DNA from: Paenibacillus illinoisensis NBRC 15959
GTDB taxonomy: Bacteria; Bacillota; Bacilli; Paenibacillales; Paenibacillaceae
Length of the DNA stretch: 64,000 bases
Direction: 5' to 3'
Assembly: GCF_004000925.1 (NCBI RefSeq)
Contig: NZ_BIME01000002.1
Location: forward strand, 62,001 to 126,000
Below are positions 9,288 through 18,150 of the stretch, piece by piece. How positions within the stretch are numbered: position 1 is the first letter of the stretch; each line of letters begins with the position of its first letter. A model generated the notes under the pieces. That model was not told the DNA's origin, did no database searches, and saw nothing but the letters and a program-made list of their open reading frames with translations. The translations under genes were made by a program, and so were the position numbers.

Positions 9288-10073
9288 ATGTATATTACAA
9301 CCGGTGATACAGAGGCGCCTTCGCTTGTGGAACGCGCGCGCAAGCTCGCGGAAACGACGGGTGGTACCTATGTGCCGCGCAATAAAAAGTCTTTGCCCAG
9401 GCTGATTGAACGTTATGGCGTTAACGAAATCCTGGTCGTGCTTCAGGGCAAGGCGCGCTTGTATCGCAAGAATGCGCCGCAGCTTGAATTTCATCCAAGC
9501 ATGGGATTCGTACGCGCGAAGCGTGTGTTGCGCGGAGAGCCTGATCCTATGCTGGAAGCGGGAGCTGTAATTAAAGGAGATACCATCATTGATTGTACAG
9601 CCGGATTAGGTACGGATGCGCTTGTATTCTCCGTCGCAGCAGGTAAGCAGGGGAAGGTTATTGCTTGTGAGAGCTCTCTGCAGCTCTATACACTGTTGGT
9701 TGAGGGGATGTCCTATTACGAGAGTAATCAGCCCGAAGTCGATGAAGCCTTTCGCAGAATTGAATTAAGACATGCCAATCATCTGGATTTTCTTCGTTCT
9801 ATGCCGGATCGAAGCTGCGACACAGTTTACTTCGACCCCATGTTCCGCGAACCGATGATGGATTCAAGTGCGATTCAGCCCTTGCGGGATTATGCAAACT
9901 CCCATGCACTGGATATTCAAAGTATTATGGAGGCCAAACGGGTAGCCCGCAAACGGGTTGTGATGAAAGAAAAGCGCGGCAGCGCGGAGTTTACGAGGCT
10001 CGGATTCGAGGTGCTGGATCGCGCCAATGCAAAAACACTGTACGGAGTGATAAATGTTGAAAGCGGAAGCTAA
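9288..10073 (+). CDS. Class I SAM-dependent methyltransferase, RsmJ/DUF548-like
   Basis: Predicted SAM-dependent methyltransferase of 261 residues. The central SAM-binding motif DCTAGLGTDALVFS (about residue 101) and the catalytic-type motif YFDPMFREP (about residue 183) match the RsmJ (16S rRNA m2G1516) superfamily pattern D-A-T-A-G-L-G and L-D-P-M-F-P. An N-terminal 80-residue region resembles a small RNA-binding extension. Ribosome site aggagg. It overlaps miaA by 20 bases, so translation of the two may be coupled, and both may act on RNA. Whether it methylates the same base as E. coli RsmJ is inference. Confidence 0.75.
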   Translation: MYITTGDTEAPSLVERARKLAETTGGTYVPRNKKSLPRLIERYGVNEILVVLQGKARLYRKNAPQLEFHPSMGFVRAKRVLRGEPDPMLEAGAVIKGDTIIDCTAGLGTDALVFSVAAGKQGKVIACESSLQLYTLLVEGMSYYESNQPEVDEAFRRIELRHANHLDFLRSMPDRSCDTVYFDPMFREPMMDSSAIQPLRDYANSHALDIQSIMEAKRVARKRVVMKEKRGSAEFTRLGFEVLDRANAKTLYGVINVESGS

Positions 10074-11004
10074 ACCTAAACTGCTTGTACTGGTTGGACC
10101 GACAGCAGTAGGCAAAACAAGGATGAGTATCGAGCTCGCACAAGCGTTTAATTGCGAAATTATTTCGGGAGATTCGATGCAGGTCTATCGTGAAATGGAC
10201 ATCGGGACAGCCAAGATTACCCGTGAAGAGATGAGAGGAGTGCCCCACCATCTCATTGATATCCATGAACCGGAATATCCATATTCGGTTGCAGAATTTC
10301 AGGAGAGCTGTACCCGGCTGATCAGTGAAATACAGGATCGCGGTAAGCTGCCCTTTATTGTTGGGGGAACCGGTCTGTATGTAGAGTCGGTCTGTTACGG
10401 ATTTCAATTCTCGGAAAGCGGGTCGGATGAGGCTTTTCGGGAGGAACAGTTTCGCTATGCGGAGTTACACGGTGCTCAGGCGCTGCATGACAAGCTGAGG
10501 GAAATAGATCCAATTAGTGCGGAACGGCTACATGTGAACGACCAGCGGCGAATTGTTCGGGCTCTTGAGATTTACCACCTGACAGGGGAGAAGTTATCTG
10601 AACAACTGGCGTCGCAGAAGAAAGAATCCCCGTACGATCTGAGTATTATAGGTTTAACAATGGATCGTCAAAAGCTCTACGCCAGGGTTGAAGAACGGAT
10701 TGACCTGATGATTGAGCAAGGTTTGGTAGAAGAAGTGAAGTCACTGCTGGAACGCGGTGTGGCCAGAGGTCATATCTCCATGCAGGGACTGGGATACAAG
10801 GAAATTGCGGCGTATCTTCAAGGCGAAGTCAGCTGGGATGCTGCGGTGGAATGGCTGAAGAGGGATACCCGCCGCTTTGCCAAACGCCAGCTTTCCTGGT
10901 TCCGGCATATGAAGGACATTGAATGGGTGGATATGACAGATACCGAAGATTTCGCAGGGAACTATGAGAGGGTATGTGCATTAATTCATCAAAAGTTCAA
11001 ATGA
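10054..11004 (+). CDS. miaA: tRNA dimethylallyltransferase MiaA
   Basis: Transfers a dimethylallyl group to N6 of A37 in tRNAs reading codons starting with U. The 316-residue protein has the P-loop GPTAVGKT, the SGDSMQVYREMDIGTAK substrate motif and PHHLIDI, all in family positions, and FAKRQLSWFR near the C-terminus. Starts inside the end of the preceding methyltransferase gene. Followed by a terminator, then a small gene and hfq, as the miaA-hfq order of many bacteria. Confidence 0.97.
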   Translation: MLKAEAKPKLLVLVGPTAVGKTRMSIELAQAFNCEIISGDSMQVYREMDIGTAKITREEMRGVPHHLIDIHEPEYPYSVAEFQESCTRLISEIQDRGKLPFIVGGTGLYVESVCYGFQFSESGSDEAFREEQFRYAELHGAQALHDKLREIDPISAERLHVNDQRRIVRALEIYHLTGEKLSEQLASQKKESPYDLSIIGLTMDRQKLYARVEERIDLMIEQGLVEEVKSLLERGVARGHISMQGLGYKEIAAYLQGEVSWDAAVEWLKRDTRRFAKRQLSWFRHMKDIEWVDMTDTEDFAGNYERVCALIHQKFK

Positions 11005-11043
11005 TTGCGAAACGTGTGAAATAGGTCCCTTATGGGACGTTTG

Positions 11044-11088
11044 AACCTCTATCTCTTGATTTCAAAAAAGAGTAGAGGTTTTTTATTT
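11044..11088 (+). terminator. Intrinsic terminator after miaA
   Basis: Stem aacctcta/tagaggtt (11044-11051/11073-11080) with an inner ctctt/aagag stem, followed by a T-rich tract. Confidence 0.85.
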
Positions 11089-11223
11089 TGAGTGCAAAAC
11101 ATAGAAAATAAAGGAACAGATTTAATCAAATGGTTGTAAAAAAATGACATGAACTTTAAGATGAAAACACATAACAACATCAAATAATGAACCGTGTGTT
11201 CCAATGAGAAAGGGATGGTCTTC

Positions 11224-11451
11224 TTGGATTCGGGCTTTAGTGGAGGAACGAGCTTATATCTATTTTTTTCCGGATTATTCGGAGTTGCTGTTGCCATTCT
11301 GGGTCTTATTGCCCTAATTTGGGTAATTATCGTTCTGTCCAATACCAATACATACCTGAAAATGCTGATTCATGATCGAAAAGAACGGCAGAAAATTCCG
11401 CTAACGAAAGCATTGTCGAACCCTTTGGTTGACCAGGAACGGCAGGAATAA
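11224..11451 (+). CDS. Small membrane protein of unknown function
   Basis: I do not recognise this 75-residue protein. It has one long hydrophobic segment (about residues 12-42, LFFSGLFGVAVAILGLIALIWVIIVLS) and a charged, basic cytoplasmic tail (HDRKERQKI..). The start is uncertain: a TTG at 11224 is about ten bases after gagaaaggg, while an ATG at 11215 almost touches that site and a GTG at 11194 has none. It sits alone between the miaA terminator and the hfq promoters. Confidence 0.6.
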   Translation: MDSGFSGGTSLYLFFSGLFGVAVAILGLIALIWVIIVLSNTNTYLKMLIHDRKERQKIPLTKALSNPLVDQERQE

Positions 11452-11481
11452 AGCGCTCTAAAACGATGATTTTGTCCCTCT

Positions 11482-11509
11482 TTTGCATTTTAGACAAGCG
11501 GTGTATAAT
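11482..11509 (+). promoter_or_regulatory. Possible upstream hfq promoter
   Basis: TGTATAAT at 11502-11509 gives a perfect -10 preceded by TG; the nearest -35 match is tttgca at 11482-11487 with a 16-base spacer. Confidence 0.4.
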
Positions 11510-11596
11510 GGATAAGTCTTCTAACTGCACGTCAGGCTGATTCCGAGATGCAAATTAGTAGACAAGGGGTTTTTGTGGATTATATGAAACTGTTCA

Positions 11597-11605
11597 TGAT
11601 ATAAT
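11597..11605 (+). promoter_or_regulatory. Possible proximal hfq promoter (extended -10)
   Basis: TGATATAAT is a perfect extended -10 (TGnTATAAT); no clear -35 at standard distance. Confidence 0.42.
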
Positions 11606-11679
11606 AGCACGAAAGCTACTCAGCGATATTGAATACTATCTTAAACACGAATTCAAATGAACCAATGGGGGTACGGCTA

Positions 11680-11922
11680 ATGAACAAGTCCATCAACATC
11701 CAAGATACGTTCTTGAACCAACTGCGGAAAGAAAACATTCCTGCTACGGTCTATCTGACCAACGGCTTTCAAATCCGTGGAACGATCAAGGCATTTGACA
11801 ATTTTACGATCGTCATTGACAGCGACGGACGCCAGCAAATGGTCTATAAGCACGCCATCTCCACGTTCACGCCGCAACGCAGCGTATCGCTGATGCAGCA
11901 GGATAACAGCGGCGAAGCTTAA
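11680..11922 (+). CDS. hfq: RNA chaperone Hfq
   Basis: Hexameric Sm-like RNA chaperone. The 80-residue product has the Sm1 region ([26 protein letters not shown] as a whole, not quoted further) and the Sm2 signature YKHAISTF. It aligns with Gram-positive Hfq in length. The start is the ATG encoding MNKSINIQ; the frame continues 17 codons upstream but without the family pattern. A gggggt sequence lies about nine bases before it. Confidence 0.96.
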   Translation: MNKSINIQDTFLNQLRKENIPATVYLTNGFQIRGTIKAFDNFTIVIDSDGRQQMVYKHAISTFTPQRSVSLMQQDNSGEA

Positions 11923-11978
11923 AAAAATTACGAAACCTTTTCTACAACCATTACGTCTACAAGTATAGGAATTGAAGC

Positions 11979-12008
11979 AGAGCAACCTTAACAAGGGTTG
12001 TTCTTTTC
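11979..12008 (+). terminator. Weak terminator after hfq
   Basis: Hairpin caacctt/aagggttg (11983-11989/11993-12000, one bulged G) followed by ttcttttc. Confidence 0.45.
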
Positions 12009-12093
12009 ATTCCGGGCAAAAAAGGGTTATGATAAGCATTAGCCTTTACAGGCAAATAGAAATTGTGCAACCGAAAGGGAGTCAGGAGGTAAC

Positions 12094-14736
12094 ATGCCAA
12101 ACGATCCGTTGTCGAGGTCTAACAATCGCAACAACAATAACAAGTCACCCAAGAAAGCGAAGCCTAAGACCTCTAAAAAGAAAAAAATTACGGGTAAACG
12201 CGTTGGGTGGACACTATTTTTCACTATGGCAATCGCCATCTTTTGTGCACTTGGCGGGTATCTGTTCATCATGGTCAGTGGTGAGCGGCTGCTTACAGCC
12301 AACATGGACAAAACAACAATTAATGAGACATCGAAAGTATATGATCGCAATGGTCAATTAATGGGGGAGCTGTCGATTCAGAAGCTGGAACCCGTTGATG
12401 AAGATGAAATTCCCGAATTGGTAAAGGAAGCTTTTGTGGCAACAGAGGACAGACGATTCTATGAGCATCAGGGTGTGGATATCTGGTCCATCGGACGTGC
12501 AGCTGTAAAAGACATCATGGCCCGTTCCATGGTTGAGGGGGGGAGTACGCTAACCCAGCAGCTTGCGAAAAATATGTTCCTGTCCCGTGACAAAACATTC
12601 TTCCGGAAAGCGACGGAAGTATCCATTGCGATGGCTTTGGAGCGCAAGTACACAAAAGACGAGATTCTGACGATGTACCTGAACCGGATTTTCTTTGGTC
12701 ATCAGCGATATGGGATCAAGGCCGCTTCTGAATTTTATTTCGGGGAAAAAGATTTGAATAAACTTGAGTTGTGGGAAATTGCTACACTGGCTGCGATGCC
12801 TAAAGGGCCGTCCGCCTATAACCCGCTGAGCAATCCGAACGATTCCAAAGCGCGCCGCGGTGTGGTGCTGCAGCTGATGTACGAACAAGGCTACATCACG
12901 AAGGAAGAAATGGATGAAGCCAAAGCGGTGGATTACGATTATACACCACCGGAGAAAGAGCAAAAATATCAAGCTTTTATTGATTATGTACTTCGTGAAG
13001 CAGAACGCGTAACAGGCAAAACAGAAGATGATCTGAACATCGGTGGATACAAGATTTATACAACCATGGATGCTCAGGCACAGACGGCCATGGAAAGTGC
13101 CTTCTCGGATGACAGTTTATTTGAGGAAAGCAAAGACGACCAGAAGGTTCAAGGATCCATGGTTATCATGAACCATGAAAATGGTAGTCTGGTTGCTCTC
13201 TTGGGTGGACGTGACTATCAAACGAAGGGGTACAGCCGGGTAACACAGAGCCGCAGACAACCGGGATCGGCATTCAAGCCCATCGTATCGTATGCGCCTG
13301 CACTGGAGTCTGGAGAATATAACGCCAATTCGCCGCTGAGCAATCAGAAGCAGTGCTTTGGCAATTATTGCCCGGGAAACTTGCATGGATACTCTTCAAC
13401 AATCAGTATGACCGAGGCCATCACGAAGTCGGAGAACATTCCTGCCGTGTGGCTGCTTGATAAAATAGGTGTAAATACAGGCGTACAGTTTGCCAAGAGT
13501 GTAGGCATTCAGCTTACAGATGAGGATAAAAACCTAGCGATTGCTCTGGGTGGTCTGAGTAAAGGTACAAATACCCTTGAGATGGCACAAGCTTATAGTG
13601 CATTTGCCAACCTCGGTGAATATCAACAGGCTTATTCGATCAAGGAAATCAAGGACAGCTCGGATAAGTCCGTTTACAAACATGACAAGTCAGACACGAC
13701 GCGTGTCATGAGTGAACAAAATGCATACGCATTGACACAGATGCTTCAAAATGTAGTCAATGATGGTACAGGACGTTCAGCAAGACTGGATCGCCCGGTA
13801 GCAGGTAAAACCGGTACGGTGCAGAGCGGCATCGCTGGCAACAGCGCAAACCGTGATGTATGGTTTGTCGGGTATACACCTGAATGGACTGCTGCAGTCT
13901 GGATGGGATATGATAATCCGGACGCAACCCATATGCTCAAAAACAGCAGTAAGCTATCCGCAGCTTTCTTCGCCAAAGTCATGACTGATGCACTGAAGGG
14001 TGTACCTGTGAAGGACTTTGAAGCACCTAAAGGTGCACAGGCACCACCACCGGAAGAAACGCAACCGGAGCAGCCGCAATTATCGGTTAGTGGATTAAGC
14101 GGGGCGTATGATCAGAATTCTCAGACGGTTTCGCTTAACTGGACAGGAACAGGAGATGCGAATACTCAATATCGGATCTATCGGAAAGAGACGTCCGAAG
14201 CGCAATTCACCCATCTGATTGATTCGGTGGGATCGACTAGTGCACAGGATCTAAGTGCACTTCCAGGCCTGACATACGAGTATTATGTTACTGCCTTTGA
14301 TCTGGCCTCTGGACTTGAAACGGATCCGTCCAATACGATCTCACTTATGATTGAGGCGCAGGAGATCGAACCAGTGGAACCAGAACCGGGTACAGACCCA
14401 GGAACGGATCCAGGAACGGAACAGCCTGGTACCGAGAATCCGGATAACGGTTCACCGGATAATGGGAATTCGGGTGAAAACAACGGTAACAATGGGAATA
14501 ACGGTAACGGCAACGGTAATGGTAACAATGGAGGACCGGGGCAAGGAAACGGCCAGCCTGGTGATGGAAATACATCCCCTGGAACGGGAACTACCGATCC
14601 TGGTGGGAACAATGATGGATCTGGCGATGGTTCGGTTACGACTCCTGGTGAAGTTGTTCCGCCGGATGCCGGAACAGAAAGCAACACAGGTGAAAACGAT
14701 GGTACGGTTGAAACACAGACCGGAAACGATGGTTAA
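12094..14736 (+). CDS. Class A penicillin-binding protein (PBP1A family) with FN3 domain and Asn/Gly-rich tail
   Basis: Bifunctional peptidoglycan synthase. Order: a lysine/asparagine-rich cytoplasmic tail, one TM at about 43-65, a glycosyltransferase domain with E118 in ATEDRRFYEHQG and GGSTLTQQLAKN, then a transpeptidase with S392-A-F-K, S446-E-N and K572-T-G-T. Residues about 661-752 form a fibronectin type III domain. The last 125 residues are low complexity, first PGTDPGTD-like then GNNGN-like repeats, ending in an acidic stretch. Typical of ponA/pbp1A-type enzymes in Paenibacillaceae; an extracellular FN3 plus flexible tail may reach or anchor in the wall (inference). Ribosome site caggaggt. 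Confidence 0.95.
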   Translation: MPNDPLSRSNNRNNNNKSPKKAKPKTSKKKKITGKRVGWTLFFTMAIAIFCALGGYLFIMVSGERLLTANMDKTTINETSKVYDRNGQLMGELSIQKLEPVDEDEIPELVKEAFVATEDRRFYEHQGVDIWSIGRAAVKDIMARSMVEGGSTLTQQLAKNMFLSRDKTFFRKATEVSIAMALERKYTKDEILTMYLNRIFFGHQRYGIKAASEFYFGEKDLNKLELWEIATLAAMPKGPSAYNPLSNPNDSKARRGVVLQLMYEQGYITKEEMDEAKAVDYDYTPPEKEQKYQAFIDYVLREAERVTGKTEDDLNIGGYKIYTTMDAQAQTAMESAFSDDSLFEESKDDQKVQGSMVIMNHENGSLVALLGGRDYQTKGYSRVTQSRRQPGSAFKPIVSYAPALESGEYNANSPLSNQKQCFGNYCPGNLHGYSSTISMTEAITKSENIPAVWLLDKIGVNTGVQFAKSVGIQLTDEDKNLAIALGGLSKGTNTLEMAQAYSAFANLGEYQQAYSIKEIKDSSDKSVYKHDKSDTTRVMSEQNAYALTQMLQNVVNDGTGRSARLDRPVAGKTGTVQSGIAGNSANRDVWFVGYTPEWTAAVWMGYDNPDATHMLKNSSKLSAAFFAKVMTDALKGVPVKDFEAPKGAQAPPPEETQPEQPQLSVSGLSGAYDQNSQTVSLNWTGTGDANTQYRIYRKETSEAQFTHLIDSVGSTSAQDLSALPGLTYEYYVTAFDLASGLETDPSNTISLMIEAQEIEPVEPEPGTDPGTDPGTEQPGTENPDNGSPDNGNSGENNGNNGNNGNGNGNGNNGGPGQGNGQPGDGNTSPGTGTTDPGGNNDGSGDGSVTTPGEVVPPDAGTESNTGENDGTVETQTGNDG
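14383..14730 (+). repeat. Low-complexity repeat coding for the PBP tail
   Basis: Short imperfect repeats (for example aacggtaa/aatggtaac and gatccaggaacg units) encode the Pro/Gly/Asp/Asn-rich extracellular tail. They remain in frame and are part of the gene, not a CRISPR or VNTR array outside coding sequence. Confidence 0.8.
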
Positions 14737-14766
14737 CTTCAACTAATTATCATTAACGCAGCTCTT

Positions 14767-14803
14767 AACCTGCTTCCCGAATGATCGGTGAAGCAGGTTT
14801 TTT
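14767..14803 (+). terminator. Intrinsic terminator after the PBP gene
   Basis: Ten-base-pair stem aacctgcttc/gaagcaggtt (14767-14776/14790-14799) followed by TTTTTT. Confidence 0.9.
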
Positions 14804-15019
14804 GCTATAGACAGCGATAATTTAACTCCATTCATATCGATTAATTGGTGAGGCAAAGCTTAATTTTGAGTGTATAACTTAAATATGGTAAGCTGTAGCT
14901 ATCGTAATACGTTGTGCAAAACTGATTCGTAAGTCATGGAATCGGCTGTGCGGACGTTATTCAGTGTTCACCAATATGAGAACAGGTCAAGGGCCTGTAG
15001 TCGGCAAAGAGGGGTTCGT

Positions 15020-15583
15020 ATGAAACGGAAATTCGGGGACCGCGCGAACTGGCGCCGGATTACGAACCGACAATTTACATGCCGGTTCGTACAATCCAAA
15101 GTTTTTACAGGTTACATTACGTTGTATACCATACAGGATTTGAAAGAACCCTTGTGGAAAACCTATGGGGGGAGTACGTTTTGCATCGCAGATAAAGGGT
15201 ATTCATGGCTGCAGTATTACCCGAAGGGAGAGCATTTCGTGGTGACAGCCATGTTTGATGATCAGGAACGGATCGTTGAATGGTACATTGATACCTGTCG
15301 AAGCCAGGGCATCACGGATCAGGGGGTTCCCTGGTTTGATGATCTCTATCTCGATGTCGTCGTCCTGAAAGATGGAGAGGTATTTTTGCTGGATGAAGAT
15401 GAGCTTGAAGACGCCCTCTCGCGCAAACATATTACAACCAGCGATTATGATCTGGCTAACCGTACGGCCAAGGAATTGCTGCATGCCATTGATGCTCATG
15501 TGTTTCCTTATTTTCAACTATCATTGAAACATCGGAAGACCTTGTTTGAAAACGGGGAGTTTCGCAAAAACGTTCAAATCTGA
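15020..15583 (+). CDS. DUF402 domain protein
   Basis: A 187-residue soluble protein with a DUF402 (nucleoside phosphatase-like, YgaC-related) fold. Recognisable features are the WLQYYPKGEHFVVTAMFDD segment, WYIDTC, and DDLYLDVVVLKDGEVFLLDEDEL with its row of acidic residues, which bind metal in characterised DUF402 phosphatases. The frame is open 28 codons upstream, but the ATG chosen here has agagggg seven bases before it. Related proteins hydrolyse nucleoside tri- and diphosphates; that activity here is inference. Monocistronic. Confidence 0.75.
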   Translation: MKRKFGDRANWRRITNRQFTCRFVQSKVFTGYITLYTIQDLKEPLWKTYGGSTFCIADKGYSWLQYYPKGEHFVVTAMFDDQERIVEWYIDTCRSQGITDQGVPWFDDLYLDVVVLKDGEVFLLDEDELEDALSRKHITTSDYDLANRTAKELLHAIDAHVFPYFQLSLKHRKTLFENGEFRKNVQI

Positions 15584-15692
15584 GTTTTGACCAATCAGAG
15601 AATTACTTCGCCATCCTTCTAATATTGGAGCATCTGATAGAATACATTAATAATCAGGAGAGATCAGCCCGATAAAATAGAGGTGATGGCGA

Positions 15693-16664
15693 ATGAACGG
15701 ACGGGTCATGGCTGCAGGAGGGCAACCGGGAGGCAGACCATCCAGACAAATTAATGTTGTATTGCGTAACCAAGAGCCTCAGATGTTGGCGAAGGAAGAG
15801 GAGACACCACTTCAGGCAGTAAAGGGATTAGCCAAGCACAGCCATTTTCAAGAGATTCAAGGTGAGCTTGAGCAGTTGGTTGGGCTGGAAAATATCAAGG
15901 ATCTCGTATTTGAAATCTATGCGTTTTTGCAAATTGCCCAGATGCGTTCTGAGGCAGGCCTGATCAGTGGAGCACATGTATATCATATGATTTTCAAAGG
16001 AAATCCAGGGACCGGGAAAACCACGGTTGCGCGGATTGTGGCAAAGCTGTTCCAAAAGATGGGCGTGCTCAACAAAGGGCACCTTATTGAGGTGGAGCGG
16101 GCCGATCTGGTCGGAGAGTACATTGGACATACGGCCCAAAAAACGCGTGATCTGGTGAAGAAGGCACTTGGAGGCATCTTGTTTATCGACGAGGCATACA
16201 GCTTGGCTCGCGGTGGCGAGAAGGATTTTGGCAAGGAAGCTATTGATACACTTGTTAAATCCATGGAAGATCACAAAAATCAATTCATTTTGATTCTGGC
16301 AGGGTATTCTGAAGAAATTGATTTCTTTCTGCAGACCAATCCGGGATTACCATCCCGATTTCCTATCCAGGTTGAATTTCCGGATTACAGTATAGATCAG
16401 TTGATACAGATTTCAGAGATTATGGCGAAAGAGCGAGATTATATTTTAATGCCACAGACCATCCTGAAGTTGAAGCAGCATTTGCTGCAGGAAAAAAATG
16501 AATCTCTGCATGCCTTCAGCAATGCTAGGTACGTTCGAAATGCAATTGAGCGGTCCATTCGTCATCAGGCGGTTCGATTGCTGGAACAGTATACCCAGGG
16601 CAGTCCGGGAAAATTGGAACTGATGACGATTCGAACAGAGGATTTGAAGTTTGAGCGAAAGTAA
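15693..16664 (+). CDS. spoVK: Stage V sporulation protein K (AAA ATPase)
   Basis: AAA+ ATPase of the CbbX/SpoVK family, made in sporulation. The 323-residue length equals B. subtilis SpoVK. Walker A GNPGTGKTT at about residue 109, Walker B LFIDEAYSLARGG at about 167, and an arginine-containing sensor region near GLPSRF are present. The N-terminal 45 residues are charged and variable. Ribosome site gaggtgat. Followed by hflX, as in B. subtilis (spoVK-ynbA). Confidence 0.93.
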   Translation: MNGRVMAAGGQPGGRPSRQINVVLRNQEPQMLAKEEETPLQAVKGLAKHSHFQEIQGELEQLVGLENIKDLVFEIYAFLQIAQMRSEAGLISGAHVYHMIFKGNPGTGKTTVARIVAKLFQKMGVLNKGHLIEVERADLVGEYIGHTAQKTRDLVKKALGGILFIDEAYSLARGGEKDFGKEAIDTLVKSMEDHKNQFILILAGYSEEIDFFLQTNPGLPSRFPIQVEFPDYSIDQLIQISEIMAKERDYILMPQTILKLKQHLLQEKNESLHAFSNARYVRNAIERSIRHQAVRLLEQYTQGSPGKLELMTIRTEDLKFERK

Positions 16665-16776
16665 GCGATAATGGTTTTTTTGGAGCAGCCGGCCGGGTTA
16701 ACCGGTTCGGCTTAAAGTACGCTATGAGGGAACAATAACCGTAATAGATGAAGCTGAGTTTGAGAAGGAGGACACA

Positions 16777-18066
16777 TTGAATATGACAGTTACCCACGAT
16801 ACAGATCAGGTCAAGAAAGACCGCGCCGTTTTAGTTAGTTTGATTACAGATGAAGTAAAGCGTTCAGGCATTAATCCGGAGTACTCTTTGGAGGAATTGG
16901 TGAAGCTTGCAGAGACCGCAGGTGTTGAGGTGCTGAGTGTATTGTCCCAGAACCGGGAAACCCGGGATACGAAGTGGTTTATCGGAAAAGGTAAAGTGGA
17001 GGAGCTACGTGCGATTGCAGAGGAATTAGGCGCGACCACAGCGATATTTGATCAAGAGCTGTCTGGAGCTCAGGTTCGTAACCTGGAAGAGGCACTGGAT
17101 CTCAAAATTATCGACCGTACCCAGTTGATTCTGGATATTTTCGCTCAACGTGCAAATACAAGAGAAGGTATCATTCAAGTCGAATTGGCCCAACTTAGCT
17201 ATCTGCTTCCACGATTATCGGGTCATGGCAAAAACCTTTCACGGCTTGGAGGGGGAATCGGGACACGTGGACCGGGGGAAAGCAAGCTGGAGACGGATCG
17301 CCGTCATATCCGGGGGCGCATTGATGATCTGAAACGGCACCTGGAAGAGGTTACACGCCACCGCAAACTTCATCGCGAGCGTCGTAAAAAGACAGGCATT
17401 GTACAGGTAGCACTTGTGGGGTATACGAATGCAGGCAAATCCACATTGCTTAAACAATTAACTGCCGCTGACGTATATATTCAGGATCAGCTGTTTGCAA
17501 CGTTGGATCCAACTTCACGTACGATGGAGCTTCCGAGCGGTAAAGAAATTGTACTTACGGATACCGTAGGATTTATTCAAAACCTTCCACATGATCTGAT
17601 TGCCGCTTTCCGTGCAACATTGGAGGAAGTGAACGAAGCCGATCTGATTTTACATGTTGTAGATGCATCCTCTGCAATGAGGGAAGATCAGATGAGAACT
17701 GTGCACGACATTCTCCAGCAGCTCGGATCTGGCGACAAGCCTCAATTGGTGCTCTATAACAAAAAAGATGCATGTACACCGGAGCAGCTGGAAATGCTTC
17801 CTTTGGACAAAGACCATATGAAGGTAAGTGCACTGGAAGAAGCTGACCTGCTGAAGATTCGGGAGCGAATTCAGGAAGAGTTGACGGGGGATACGAAGCG
17901 GTTCCGTATTCCTGCAGAGCGGGGCGATCTTACATCCGTGCTTTATAAGGTTGGAGATGTTGTTGAAACCACTTTTGAAGAAAACGATGTGATCTATCAA
18001 GTTGAGCTGCAAAAAGGAGAATATGAAAAATTCGGTTATTTACTTGAAGATTTCATTGAATTGTAA
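16777..18066 (+). CDS. hflX: GTPase HflX
   Basis: Ribosome-associated GTPase that splits 70S ribosomes under stress. The 429-residue protein has the HflX N-terminal domain with the glycine-rich GGGIGTRGPGESKLETDRR, then the G domain: GYTNAGKST (G1), DPTSRTM (G2), DTVGFIQNLP (G3), YNKKD (G4) and a C-terminal extension. The TTG start has aaggagg five bases upstream; an ATG two codons later is possible. Equivalent to B. subtilis YnbA. Confidence 0.95.
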   Translation: MNMTVTHDTDQVKKDRAVLVSLITDEVKRSGINPEYSLEELVKLAETAGVEVLSVLSQNRETRDTKWFIGKGKVEELRAIAEELGATTAIFDQELSGAQVRNLEEALDLKIIDRTQLILDIFAQRANTREGIIQVELAQLSYLLPRLSGHGKNLSRLGGGIGTRGPGESKLETDRRHIRGRIDDLKRHLEEVTRHRKLHRERRKKTGIVQVALVGYTNAGKSTLLKQLTAADVYIQDQLFATLDPTSRTMELPSGKEIVLTDTVGFIQNLPHDLIAAFRATLEEVNEADLILHVVDASSAMREDQMRTVHDILQQLGSGDKPQLVLYNKKDACTPEQLEMLPLDKDHMKVSALEEADLLKIRERIQEELTGDTKRFRIPAERGDLTSVLYKVGDVVETTFEENDVIYQVELQKGEYEKFGYLLEDFIEL

Positions 18067-18150
18067 TATACATGACATATTGGTATGGTAAGTTGACACG
18101 ATAATCGATATTATGCGTTAGATTAGTGCAATGAAGGGGAATGAAGTAAG

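Noticed and set aside
14383..14730. CRISPR-like repeats
   Set aside because: Short imperfect repeats lie in frame within the PBP gene and code its low-complexity tail.
16687..16712. Hairpin between spoVK and hflX
   Set aside because: Good stem (agccg/cggct with inner ccgg/ccgg) but no T-run; not called a terminator.
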